Of a stretch of DNA of 64,000 nucleotides, positions 52,132-61,500 are shown in pieces. A program made the translations under genes and the position numbers. Every line of letters starts with the position of its first letter. Positions within the stretch are counted from its first letter, which is position 1. Source of the DNA: Bacteroidia bacterium. GTDB lineage: Bacteria > Bacteroidota > Bacteroidia > Chitinophagales > JAUHXS01. The stretch spans positions 62,001 to 126,000 of the forward strand of contig JAUHXS010000002.1 in assembly GCA_030426955.1 (NCBI GenBank), read 5' to 3'. Under the pieces are notes generated by a model. That model searched no databases and was not told where the DNA came from. It saw only the letters and a list, made by a program, of their open reading frames with translations.

Positions 52132-54420
52132 ATGAGAAAGATATTTACAACATTTGCTTTAATAATTGCCACGGTTGCTTTGTTTGCGCAAGGTATTCCA
52201 AATGCTTCTTTTGAAAATTGGAGTACGTACTCACTAGGCTTTTATCCTAATATTTACGATTTCAACTCGCTTCAAGAGCAAGGAGATTCTTTAACAATTT
52301 TGAGATCAGAAGATGCTTTTTCAGGAGATTATGCACTGCACCTTAGAACGATTTTGTCAAATGATGGAGAGGATACCATGGCGGGATATGCTGTTGCTGG
52401 GAGAGCAGGCGAAATGGGGCCTGGTGGCCCAGGGTTTGCTATATCCGAAAAGCCTGACTCCTTAATATTGTATGCAAAATATGATATTCAACCTGGCGAC
52501 TCAGCGTTTATCTTAGTAGTTGCTTATAATAATAGCACTCCTGTAACACAAGACTTCTTTTTTTTAGAAGGCACACAAGCAACATATGAGAGAGTTGCTT
52601 TTGCTCTAGATACTTCAGGAGTTCGAGATTCAATGTTTGTCGGTTTCACTTCCAGTGCTATCTTAAGTGACGGAGATGGAATTCCAGGAAGTGAAATTTG
52701 GATTGATAGTCTAGAGTTTACTGGATCTACTACCCAAGTTCCCAATGCAGGTTTTGAAGAATGGACAGAAATTACTTATACCGATCCAGATAATTGGGAG
52801 AGTTTCAATCGCTTTACTGTAGCACATGGTGGCATTCAATTAATAAATATGGTATCAGGTGCCAATGCATATGATGGTAATTTTGCTGTAAAGTGTGAAG
52901 TGGTCACTTCTCCAAGTGGAGATGGGGGGATAGACACAACTCGTGGCTTTTTGATTTGTCAAGAATTTTCAGATGAATTTGGAGCACCAGAAGATAATAT
53001 TGGCTATGCTTTTGATTTACAACCAGAGGAATTTCATTTTTTCTATAAATATTCACCAGTAGGAGCTGATACTGCCTACGTTGATGTTCAATTTATGAGT
53101 AATGGAGTATCTGTTGGCAGAACAACTTCTGTCCTTTTTAATGCACAGGCTTCCTTTACAGAAGTGTCTGTGTTAAACTTAAGTGCTCAAACCGAAAATG
53201 GACATGACTCTGTCATCATCTTTATTTACCCAGGTAAAAACCCTGGAACAGAATTGGTATTAGATGCATTAGAGTTTGTTTTGCCTGGTTGTTCAGGAGA
53301 TGATACGAGCGTTTTTGCTTATGATGATACTATTGCCTGTGATGAATTTACGATTGATGCTAACGTTGGTGATTTTGATGCATGGCGTTGGAATGATCTA
53401 TCAGTAGAATCTACGCTGACGGTTGATACTTCTGGAATGTATATTGTAGAAGCAACAATCATAGATAGTAACTGTACCGTGATAGACACAGTTGTTGTAA
53501 TGATTAATGAAAGTACAACTTCCATGGTAACAGAAACAGCTTGCGATAGCTTTGTGGCACCGAGTGGAAAAGTGCTTACAACAACAAATCTACACTTAGA
53601 TACTATTCCAAATAGTGTTATGTGTGATTCAGTAATCACTATTAATTTGACTATTAATGAAAGTTCAATATCAATGTTGACAGAGATGGTATGTGATAGC
53701 TTTGTATCACCGAGTGGCAAAGTTTATACAAGTACAAATCTATATGTAGATACAATACCGAATAGTGTTATGTGTGACTCTATAATTACCATTGACTTGA
53801 TGGTAAATGGTGGTGGCTCTTCTTCTATAACTGTGAGCTCTTGTGAAAGCTATACATCGCCTAGTGGAAAAGTATATACAATGAGTGGTAAGTATAGTGA
53901 TACGGTGGAGACTGATCCAGGATGTGACTCCATTATTACCATTAACTTGACGATTAATACTGCAATGAAGCCAACTATTACTCAAAGCGGTAATACTTTG
54001 ACCTCTAGTTCAGCATCTAGTTATCAATGGTATAGAAATGGTTCTGTTATTTCTGGTGCAACAAACCAGTCATATGAAGCAACTCAAAATGGCGCATATC
54101 AAGTTGAAATTGAAGATGCCAATACTTGTATTGCTATTTCAGACTCAATAGATGTTACCATTACTGGTTTAAATATTGTGAATAAAGAAAACTTCACTAT
54201 AGTCCCTAATCCTAATAATGGTAAGTTTAGTGTAAATATGAGTTCAGGTTTGATCGGCGCTAAAATTATAATTTATAATATTATTGGCGAGCAAGTATTT
54301 ACTGCAGCGTATGTGAAAACAAATCAAGTAATTAGCTTGCCTGAAATAAACCAAGGGATTTACTTTATTACAATTGAGAAAAATGAGCTTTCTATAACTA
54401 GAAAGTTGACAATAAACTAA
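52132..54420 (+). CDS. T9SS-exported protein with Cys-containing tandem repeats
   Basis: The 762-residue protein has a signal peptide (MRKIFTTFALIIATVALFAQ), two similar beta-rich N-terminal domains (NASFENWSTYS and NAGFEEWTEIT mark their starts), and a DTSG-type segment. Three tandem repeats of about 49 residues follow (about 466-612; C-D-S-F-V-x-P-S-G-K near each start). Then come an Ig-like unit (YQWYRNGSVISGATNQ) and a C-terminal sorting domain (IVPNPNNGKFSV to the end). The sorting domain sends it through T9SS to the surface or medium. The role is probably adhesion or carbohydrate binding; no catalytic motif is seen. Confidence 0.85.
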   Translation: MRKIFTTFALIIATVALFAQGIPNASFENWSTYSLGFYPNIYDFNSLQEQGDSLTILRSEDAFSGDYALHLRTILSNDGEDTMAGYAVAGRAGEMGPGGPGFAISEKPDSLILYAKYDIQPGDSAFILVVAYNNSTPVTQDFFFLEGTQATYERVAFALDTSGVRDSMFVGFTSSAILSDGDGIPGSEIWIDSLEFTGSTTQVPNAGFEEWTEITYTDPDNWESFNRFTVAHGGIQLINMVSGANAYDGNFAVKCEVVTSPSGDGGIDTTRGFLICQEFSDEFGAPEDNIGYAFDLQPEEFHFFYKYSPVGADTAYVDVQFMSNGVSVGRTTSVLFNAQASFTEVSVLNLSAQTENGHDSVIIFIYPGKNPGTELVLDALEFVLPGCSGDDTSVFAYDDTIACDEFTIDANVGDFDAWRWNDLSVESTLTVDTSGMYIVEATIIDSNCTVIDTVVVMINESTTSMVTETACDSFVAPSGKVLTTTNLHLDTIPNSVMCDSVITINLTINESSISMLTEMVCDSFVSPSGKVYTSTNLYVDTIPNSVMCDSIITIDLMVNGGGSSSITVSSCESYTSPSGKVYTMSGKYSDTVETDPGCDSIITINLTINTAMKPTITQSGNTLTSSSASSYQWYRNGSVISGATNQSYEATQNGAYQVEIEDANTCIAISDSIDVTITGLNIVNKENFTIVPNPNNGKFSVNMSSGLIGAKIIIYNIIGEQVFTAAYVKTNQVISLPEINQGIYFITIEKNELSITRKLTIN
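53522..53966 (+). repeat. Three tandem coding repeats of about 150 bases
   Basis: The repeats lie inside the T9SS protein gene. Copies 1 and 2 share long near-identical stretches at DNA level, for example CCGAGTGG(A/C)AAAGT and AATAGTGTTATGTGTGA. The third copy is more diverged. The near-identity suggests recent duplication or gene conversion. Confidence 0.8.
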
Positions 54421-54422
54421 GC

Positions 54423-55280
54423 TTGAATAAAGGTATTAAGCTAATAGAATGTCCTAGGGATGCCATGCAAGGCATCCCTTTTTTTATCGAGACCGAACAG
54501 AAGGTCAAGTATATCAACAAGCTCCTTCAAGTTGGCTTTGATACCATTGACTTTGGAAGCTTTGTTTCTCCTAAGGCAATACCCCAAATGAAGGATACCG
54601 CAGAAGTATTAGGGCAATTGGAGTTGGATAAAACAAGGTCAAAACTTCTTGCCATTATTGGCAATGTAAGAGGGGCTAATGACGCAAGCCAATTCAAGGC
54701 TATCAGCTATCTTGGCTTTCCCTTTTCCATTTCAGAGACCTTTCAAAAGCGTAACCTTAATTCTACAATAAACAATTCATATGATGAGCTTAAGGCTATA
54801 CAAGAGATCTGTTTGAAACACAACAAAGAGTTGGTTACATACCTATCGATGGGCTTTGGAAATCCTTATGGAGATGCATGGAATCTGGAAATAGTGGAAG
54901 AATGGGTTGAGAAAATAGCTAAATTAAATATTAAAATTATCTCTCTTTCTGATACAGTGGGTACTGCAAAACCCCAGGATATTGCTACAATTTTTAACAA
55001 TGTAACTGCTAAATTTCAATCTATAGAATTTGGTGCACACTTACATGCTCGTCCTGATAACTGGTTGGTCAATTTAGAAGCAGCATATAAAAATGGATGT
55101 AGAAGGTTTGATGGAGCCATTAAGGGATATGGAGGATGTCCTATGGCAAAAGATGAACTGGTAGGAAATATGCCTACTGAAAATATGGTTCAATACTTTC
55201 AAAACCAAAAAGAAACGACAAATATAAATAATAACGTTTTTACGGATGCACTACGACTTGCAGTAGACACACTTGCCTAA
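54423..55280 (+). CDS. Hydroxymethylglutaryl-CoA lyase
   Basis: This 285-residue TIM-barrel enzyme of the HMGL-like family has IECPRDAMQG (R12 and D13, matching the catalytic R41-D42 of the human enzyme), DFGSFVSPKAIPQM, SDTVGTAKP, GAHLHARP (metal His pair) and GAIKGYGGCPMA with the catalytic Cys loop. It splits HMG-CoA to acetoacetate and acetyl-CoA. The start is a TTG only 3 bases after the previous stop. The next Met (M15) would remove R12-D13, so TTG is preferred. An intrinsic-terminator hairpin lies in codons 12-22. Acetoacetate can be used by the CoA-transferase encoded at 56378-57737. Confidence 0.9.
   Translation: MNKGIKLIECPRDAMQGIPFFIETEQKVKYINKLLQVGFDTIDFGSFVSPKAIPQMKDTAEVLGQLELDKTRSKLLAIIGNVRGANDASQFKAISYLGFPFSISETFQKRNLNSTINNSYDELKAIQEICLKHNKELVTYLSMGFGNPYGDAWNLEIVEEWVEKIAKLNIKIISLSDTVGTAKPQDIATIFNNVTAKFQSIEFGAHLHARPDNWLVNLEAAYKNGCRRFDGAIKGYGGCPMAKDELVGNMPTENMVQYFQNQKETTNINNNVFTDALRLAVDTLA
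54456..54485 (+). terminator. Intrinsic-terminator hairpin inside the HMG-CoA lyase coding region
   Basis: A perfect 9-pair stem (AGGGATGCC at 54456-54464, GGCATCCCT at 54471-54479) with a 6-base loop is followed at once by a T-run to 54485. It begins 36 bases after the stop of the T9SS gene, where its terminator is expected. The arms encode R-D-A and G-I-P, and the T-run encodes Phe-Phe, of the lyase. Confidence 0.75.
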
Positions 55281-55942
55281 CGATTTCCAAAAATTGTACT
55301 TCCAATTCTGACCATAGTACTTCCTTCTTCAATTGCTATCTTGTAATCTCCCGACATTCCCATTGATAGCTCCTTAAAATTCTTTTGAGATGAGAAGTAT
55401 TGTTGCTTTAACTGGTCAAATAAGATTTTCAAACCCTTAAATTCGGCTCTGATTTGTTTCTCGTTATCTGTATTTGTAGCCATACCCATTAGACCAGAAA
55501 TATGAATATTCCTTAGCTCTTGAAAAGAATCCGAGTAGAGCATTTCGTTAATCTCTTCATTATAAAAGCCAAATTTTGTGTTTTCCTTTGCAATATGAAC
55601 TTGGAGAAGACAATTAATAATACGGTTGTTCTTTATTGCCTGTTTATTAATCTCTTTTAATAAACGAAAGGAGTCTACACCATGTATTAGATCAACAAAT
55701 GGGGCGATATACTTAACTTTGTTGCGTTGTAAATGACCAATCATGTGCCACATAATATCCTTGGGCAAATCCTCATACTTAGTTGTAAGTTCTTGGACTT
55801 TGTTTTCTCCGAAAACACGTTGCCCTAAATTGTAAATCTTTAAAATATCTTTATTGGGCTTTGTTTTAGATACTGTAATAAGTGATACTTGTTGGCTATA
55901 AAGTTCCTTTGAAAGCTCTTGATAAACTTTTGTATTGGGCAT
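55277..55942 (-). CDS. YggS/PROSC-family PLP-binding protein
   Basis: This 221-residue alanine-racemase-like barrel has the PLP lysine K26 in LITVSKTKPN, FGENKVQEL, WHMIGHLQRNKVKYI, and the C-terminal LSMGMSGDYKIAIEEGS and MVRIGSTIFGNR. The family is involved in pyridoxal phosphate homeostasis. Its 3' end overlaps the HMG-CoA lyase gene by 4 bases on the opposite strand, leaving no room for a terminator between them. Confidence 0.92.
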   Translation of the reverse strand: MPNTKVYQELSKELYSQQVSLITVSKTKPNKDILKIYNLGQRVFGENKVQELTTKYEDLPKDIMWHMIGHLQRNKVKYIAPFVDLIHGVDSFRLLKEINKQAIKNNRIINCLLQVHIAKENTKFGFYNEEINEMLYSDSFQELRNIHISGLMGMATNTDNEKQIRAEFKGLKILFDQLKQQYFSSQKNFKELSMGMSGDYKIAIEEGSTMVRIGSTIFGNR

Positions 55943-55985
55943 ATGAATTGTTTAGCTATCTTTATTGAGGCTAAGTTCATAAAAA

Positions 55986-56333
55986 ATGGACAAATTACTT
56001 ATATCAATCTTTATGTTTCTGCTGTTTTCTGGTTGTGCAGAAATGAAACCAGAATCCGTGCCTAAAAATATTCTTAGTCAAGATAGTATGGCACTTGTTC
56101 TTGCAGATGTATTGATCTTAGATGAAGGTGTTATAAAAAGGAAGCTAACAGACTCATTAAGAAATTTATTGAATCAAAAATATCTAAGGGTTTTCGAAAT
56201 TCATGGAATTACTAAAGAGCAGTTCTTAATCAGTCATGAATATTATGTAACCCGACCAGATCAGATGGAGTTAATTTATCAAGAAGTCATTGATGAGCTG
56301 AGTAGGAAAGAGGGAGTGCTAAAATCAAAATAG
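55986..56333 (+). CDS. DUF4296-type lipoprotein
   Basis: This 115-residue protein has a lipoprotein signal (FLLFSGC, lipidated C17). It is followed by a helical domain with [16 protein letters not shown] and [27 protein letters not shown], the pattern of the DUF4296 family found in Bacteroidota. Function is unknown. It is divergent from the YggS gene and lies 44 bases before the CoA-transferase A gene. Confidence 0.75.
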   Translation: MDKLLISIFMFLLFSGCAEMKPESVPKNILSQDSMALVLADVLILDEGVIKRKLTDSLRNLLNQKYLRVFEIHGITKEQFLISHEYYVTRPDQMELIYQEVIDELSRKEGVLKSK

Positions 56334-56377
56334 CTCATAAATTTGTACTTTTATTACTTATAAATCGTTATAAATAT

Positions 56378-57079
56378 ATGAACAAAGTAGTGGGAAATGC
56401 CAAGGAGGCAATACATGATATAACGGATAATGCAACCATCATGTTTGGTGGTTTTGGGCTTTGTGGAATACCAGAAAACTGTATTGCTGCATTAGTAGAT
56501 AAAGGTATAAAAGACATTACAGCCATTTCCAACAATTGTGGTGTTGACGATTTTGGATTGGGACTTTTACTCAATACTCGGCAAATTAAGAAGATGGTAT
56601 CTTCATATGTTGGTGAGAATGCTGAGTTTGAAAGGCAATTGCTTGCTGGTGAATTAGAAGTAGAGCTAAATCCACAGGGAACTCTAGCAGAACGTATTCG
56701 AGCTGCTGGAGCAGGTGTCCCTGCATTTTATACATTGACAGGTGCTGGAACAGAGGTTGCAGAGGGTAAAGAAAAAAAATCATTTGATGGGAAAGAGTAT
56801 ATAATGGAGAAAGCTCTACATGCAGATTATGCAATTGTAAAAGCATGGAAGGGAGATGAAAGTGGGAATTTGATATTTAAAGATGCTGCAAGAAATTTCA
56901 ACCCTATTATGGCAACTGCTGGTAAAGTTACTATTGCGGAGGTGGAAGAGTTGGTACCAATAGGTCAGCTTGATCCTAATCAGGTACACATATCTGGAGT
57001 ATTTGTACAAAAAATATTCAAAGGGACAAATTATGAGAAAAGGATAGAACAACGAACAGTAATTCCAAAAGCACAATAA
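56378..57079 (+). CDS. scoA: 3-oxoacid CoA-transferase subunit A
   Basis: This 233-residue protein has [14 protein letters not shown] near the start, [48 protein letters not shown] and [15 protein letters not shown], all standard for the alpha subunit. With subunit B it moves CoA from succinyl-CoA to acetoacetate (or the reverse). The HMG-CoA lyase nearby would provide acetoacetate. The B gene follows after 1 base. Confidence 0.95.
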   Translation: MNKVVGNAKEAIHDITDNATIMFGGFGLCGIPENCIAALVDKGIKDITAISNNCGVDDFGLGLLLNTRQIKKMVSSYVGENAEFERQLLAGELEVELNPQGTLAERIRAAGAGVPAFYTLTGAGTEVAEGKEKKSFDGKEYIMEKALHADYAIVKAWKGDESGNLIFKDAARNFNPIMATAGKVTIAEVEELVPIGQLDPNQVHISGVFVQKIFKGTNYEKRIEQRTVIPKAQ

Positions 57080-57080
57080 A

Positions 57081-57737
57081 ATGGCACTAGATAAGCATGG
57101 AATAGCAAAGAGGATTGCACAAGAACTACAAGATGGCTATTATGTTAATCTTGGGATTGGAATTCCAACGTTAGTATCCAACTATATTCCTGAGGGAATG
57201 GATATAACGTTACAGTCTGAAAATGGTTTGTTAGGTATGGGACCTTTCCCATTTGAAGGGGAGGAAGATGCAGATCTGATCAATGCTGGAAAGCAAACGG
57301 TAACAATCTTACCAGGAGGGAGTTTTTTTGATTCTTCCACGAGTTTTGCAATGGTAAGAGGAGGGCATATTGATTTAACCATTTTGGGGGCAATGGAAGT
57401 TTCAGAAAGTGGAGATATTGCCAATTGGAAAATCCCTGGAAAAATGGTTAAAGGTATGGGGGGAGCAATGGATCTTGTTGCAGGAGCAAAGAGGATAATT
57501 GTAGCGATGACTCATGCCAATAAAGCAAGAGAATCAAAGCTATTGAATGAATGCACTCTACCTTTGACTGGATTAAAATGTGTAGATCGAATTGTTACTG
57601 ACTTAGCAGTGGTGGATATTACAAATAGTGGCTTTAAGCTAATTGAACGTGCACCTGGAGTGAGTGTTGATGAGATAAAGGAAAAGACCAAGGGAAAACT
57701 AGTCATTGAAGGAGACGTTCCAGAAATGAATATATAA
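57081..57737 (+). CDS. scoB: 3-oxoacid CoA-transferase subunit B
   Basis: This 218-residue protein has [14 protein letters not shown] and the catalytic glutamate in [12 protein letters not shown], which forms the CoA thioester. It continues with [23 protein letters not shown] and VAMTHANK. It is the partner of the subunit encoded just upstream. The next gene starts 2 bases after its stop. Confidence 0.95.
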   Translation: MALDKHGIAKRIAQELQDGYYVNLGIGIPTLVSNYIPEGMDITLQSENGLLGMGPFPFEGEEDADLINAGKQTVTILPGGSFFDSSTSFAMVRGGHIDLTILGAMEVSESGDIANWKIPGKMVKGMGGAMDLVAGAKRIIVAMTHANKARESKLLNECTLPLTGLKCVDRIVTDLAVVDITNSGFKLIERAPGVSVDEIKEKTKGKLVIEGDVPEMNI

Positions 57738-57739
57738 GT

Positions 57740-58588
57740 ATGACCGAGTATATAAACTATAACGGTAGTTTTCATGAAGCAAGCGAGCCAATATTAAAGG
57801 CTAGCAATCGAGCTTTTAGATATGGAGATGGCTTGTTTGAGTCCATTCGAATGAGTCATGGTAAGTTACCATTCTTAAAAGATCATATTGTTCGTTTACA
57901 AAGTGGAATGCATCTTTTAAAGATGAATATTCCTACGACATACTCTACTAATTACTTTTATGATATCATCATGGAGTTAGCGGAGAAGAATGGGGTGGAA
58001 GAGCATGGAAGAGTGCGCTTAAGTGTTTTTAGAAAAGAAGGAGGATTATATAGCCCTGCCAACAACGATGTTGAGTTTTTGTTAGAGATCAACCCACTCG
58101 GATCGGGAGATTTTATTTTAAACGAAAAAGGTTTAAATATTGATGTCTTTTATGATGTTACAAAAAATGTTGACAAAACTGCTATTTTAAAAACATGTAA
58201 TAGTTTGCCGTATATTCTTGCTGCATTATATAAACAAGAAAAGGGATTAGACGATTGTGTTTTATTAAATACAAACGGCAGAGTGGCGGATACAATTTCC
58301 TCAAATATTTTTATTGTTCATAACAATCGAATTATTACCCCTCCCTTATCAGAAAGCTGTGTAAGGGGGATTATGAGAAATCACATCTTGAAATTTGTAA
58401 AAAGTTTAGGAGTATTAGTTGAAGAAGCAAAACTTAGCCCTGACGACTTGACTCATGCTGACGAGGTTTTCTTAACCAATGCAATTAGAGGGATTCTTTG
58501 GGTTGGAAAATTTAGAGAGAAAAGCTATAGCAATGCCATCTCTAGTATGTTACTTGAGAAAACGAACGAGTATATTCGGCAACTTTAG
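57740..58588 (+). CDS. Class IV aminotransferase (BCAT / aminodeoxychorismate lyase group)
   Basis: This 282-residue PLP enzyme of fold type IV has FRYGDGLFESIRM (about residue 26), LKTCNSLPYILAAL with the likely PLP lysine (about 147), SSNIFIVHNN and EVFLTNAIRGILWV. The class includes branched-chain and D-amino acid aminotransferases and aminodeoxychorismate lyase (PabC); the sequence resembles the PabC-like group in length. It converges on the adhesin gene with only 6 bases between stops. Confidence 0.82.
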   Translation: MTEYINYNGSFHEASEPILKASNRAFRYGDGLFESIRMSHGKLPFLKDHIVRLQSGMHLLKMNIPTTYSTNYFYDIIMELAEKNGVEEHGRVRLSVFRKEGGLYSPANNDVEFLLEINPLGSGDFILNEKGLNIDVFYDVTKNVDKTAILKTCNSLPYILAALYKQEKGLDDCVLLNTNGRVADTISSNIFIVHNNRIITPPLSESCVRGIMRNHILKFVKSLGVLVEEAKLSPDDLTHADEVFLTNAIRGILWVGKFREKSYSNAISSMLLEKTNEYIRQL

Positions 58589-58594
58589 TTCAGC

Positions 58595-61500
58595 TTAATC
58601 CACCTTTACAAAAAGTTGTTTGTTTCCTATAAGAGCCTTTGACTTGTTATCTTCAACAGCCAATACATATGTTCCTACAGAAAGAGCTTCGGTGTTTATT
58701 GATATGTAGTCTGTTCCTATAGGAATCACTTTTCTTAAGACCTCTTTACCTAATCTGTCATAAACTTTTATACTATAATTATTTTTATAAGTCACCTTGT
58801 TTAAGGTAATGTTTAGCAAGTCAGTAGTCGGATTCGGAAATAGTTTTAAGTCAATACTATTACTTAAGCTATATTGATCTTTAATACCAATTACAATAGG
58901 CTCAGGGTTTCCGTACCCCGCTTGGAAGACTTCTTTCGTATTATTATCCTGTATGAAGGCGACAATATCCAATTGAGATTTATTGTAAACATTGGCAATA
59001 GACCAAGATTGGTTTACTGTATATATTTCTCCTTGTGTCCAAGAACGAACTATATTCGTTCCTGCAGCATCGGGGAGCATTTTCTTAAGTACATTTACAA
59101 AGGTTGTTTGACCATTTGTTCCCACGACACTTCCATCCGTTATTTTTCGCTCAATTACTGCTAGGTGAATGGTGTACTCTGTATTGGTGGTAATATTATC
59201 CAAAGCTTCTACGACTACACTAGCATCAATTACAGAAGAATCTCCACTAAACTCGAAGTTTATATCTAGACTAAACTTTGCAGGGTCAAGTGTCCTGAAG
59301 TTGATGGTACCTTCATCAACTCCTGAAGGGTCTCCAGCGTAATAGTTGCCATCTAGAAAAGAGCGAGGAACTTTAGAGACCCCATTGAAAAATACTCTTG
59401 CTCCTGGGTCATTGCGATTATCTAAATTCATCTGATCGGTACCAGCCAAACTTACATGATAATATATAGAAGCCATATCGTTATTAAAAGTCTCTACTAA
59501 ATCATTTAAAGGCGTTTTGGTTGTAATTGACTCCTCTTGTATCGCACAATCGCCATCTGCAGAACTAGTAAAATGTTCTAGCAATACAACTTTATTTCTT
59601 TCTCCAATATAGATGTTATCAAACCCAAAACCTTCACTGCTGCTATCAGCAAGCCCTCCTGACCCTAAGGATGCAAATGCTATTCTAAAACGGGTTGCAT
59701 AAGCATCTGGATCACCTTCTAGTGCCTGCTTTACTTCATCCAAAACGTGTTTTGCTGTATACCATTCCCCTGCATTACCTAAGGTATCAGACCAACCAAC
59801 TTGTTTTTGTGATTGATTTCCTGGGTTGCTCAGAATATCTCTTTTATTAAACCAATTAAGTCCTCCAGATAAGCCATTATTATCTCCAAGGCTAACCCAT
59901 GAATCGGAGTGCTTGGACCTATACTGCAGTGTTGCCCCATCAGCTAAAGTAGTTTTACTGATCACATCCATTGTTATAACTGGTCGGTTCACTGAATCAA
60001 ATCTAAAACAAGGACTGTATACCCAAGATTGCTCATTAGTATTATATGGTCCAGATAAATTTGTAACCCAAGCATCCCCATCATGCTCTGATATGAAGCT
60101 TCCTGAAGGAGTGCCAAATTCCCAGCTATTATTTGTTACCTCTGTGTTGTCTATAAACCAACCGCCTTGACCAGAGTTAAAGTCCTCATCATACGGATTA
60201 CTCTCAATAATATTTATAAGTGGTAATATGCTTAACGCTGTGCTGTCTATATTGAAACATCCTGATGCTTCAACTTTTAGAGAAACGTTGCGCTCTCCTA
60301 GAGTATCATAGCTATGTTTGGGTTGAATAAGATAGGCTTGAGCTCCTGAAAAGGTATCAATCTGCCCATCCCCATAATTCCATATGTAATCGTCTCCTAA
60401 GACACTGGGATTTCCTTCCCATTTAAAAACCACACTATCTCCGAAGCAAGTATTTTGCCAACTGAAAGCAGCTTGTGGAGGTTGGTCAACATTTTCTGGC
60501 TTGCTAAAGAAAGCTTGACAGCCGTAAATAGTTGTTACACTTAACCCAATGATAAATGTTCCATCACTAGAAAAGCTGTGTTTAGGATCTTTTAAAGTAG
60601 AAGTATTTCCTGTACCCGACGCTAAATCTCCAAAATTCCATAAGTAAGATGTTATGGAGTCCATTGGGTCTAATGAAATAACATAAGACGAGTCAAGGAA
60701 ACTTACAGAATCATCTGCACAATTGTTACCGATATTAAAGTTAGAAATTGGTAATGGGTTTACACGTATAGGGTGAGTAGTTGTATTAACACAGCCATAA
60801 GGATCGGTGTATGTATAAGTGATAAAAGTATCTTTACCATATGCCTCCTGAGGAAATGCGGTCGGGCTAAAATTTGTACCTACAACGCCAGGTCCCGAAA
60901 ATAGTTGATTACTAGCAGGTGCCGGGTTGCCAAACCCATTAAGTGGTCTATTGGAAGCATTAGCGCAATAAGACGAGTCAAAAGGTACTATTTGAGGATC
61001 AGGAAGTCCTTGTACCAATAAATTCTTAAATGAGGTATCTGTACAAGCTGTGGAGGGGTCTGTATAAATATAGTAAATTCTATGTGTGCTATCGTTTGCT
61101 AAGGCTGCTCCTGCTACTGAAGGGGAAAATACACCATTTACGATGTCTACTATACCAGATCCTCCAAAAGTTCCTCCAGAAGGCGATCCCGTAAGAGAGT
61201 CTGGGGACGCATCAATACAGTATCGTGGACTGAAGTTGAAAATGTTAGGTGTGGGTAATGCATTTACTGTAATAGATGAATCGATGGAATTTTTACATCC
61301 ATTCATATCAGTATACTCGTATGAAATAGCGTGAGGTACTCCTGTTGTAACACTTGCAGGATCAAAGTTTCCAATAGTATCTGTGATAATTCCGTTTCCA
61401 GAAAATATCCCTCCATTATCTGACACTTCAATGGTATCTATCTCTTCGTCAGCACAGTACTCATCAGTGAAATTCATAAAGGCAATCGTAGGTAGTGCAT

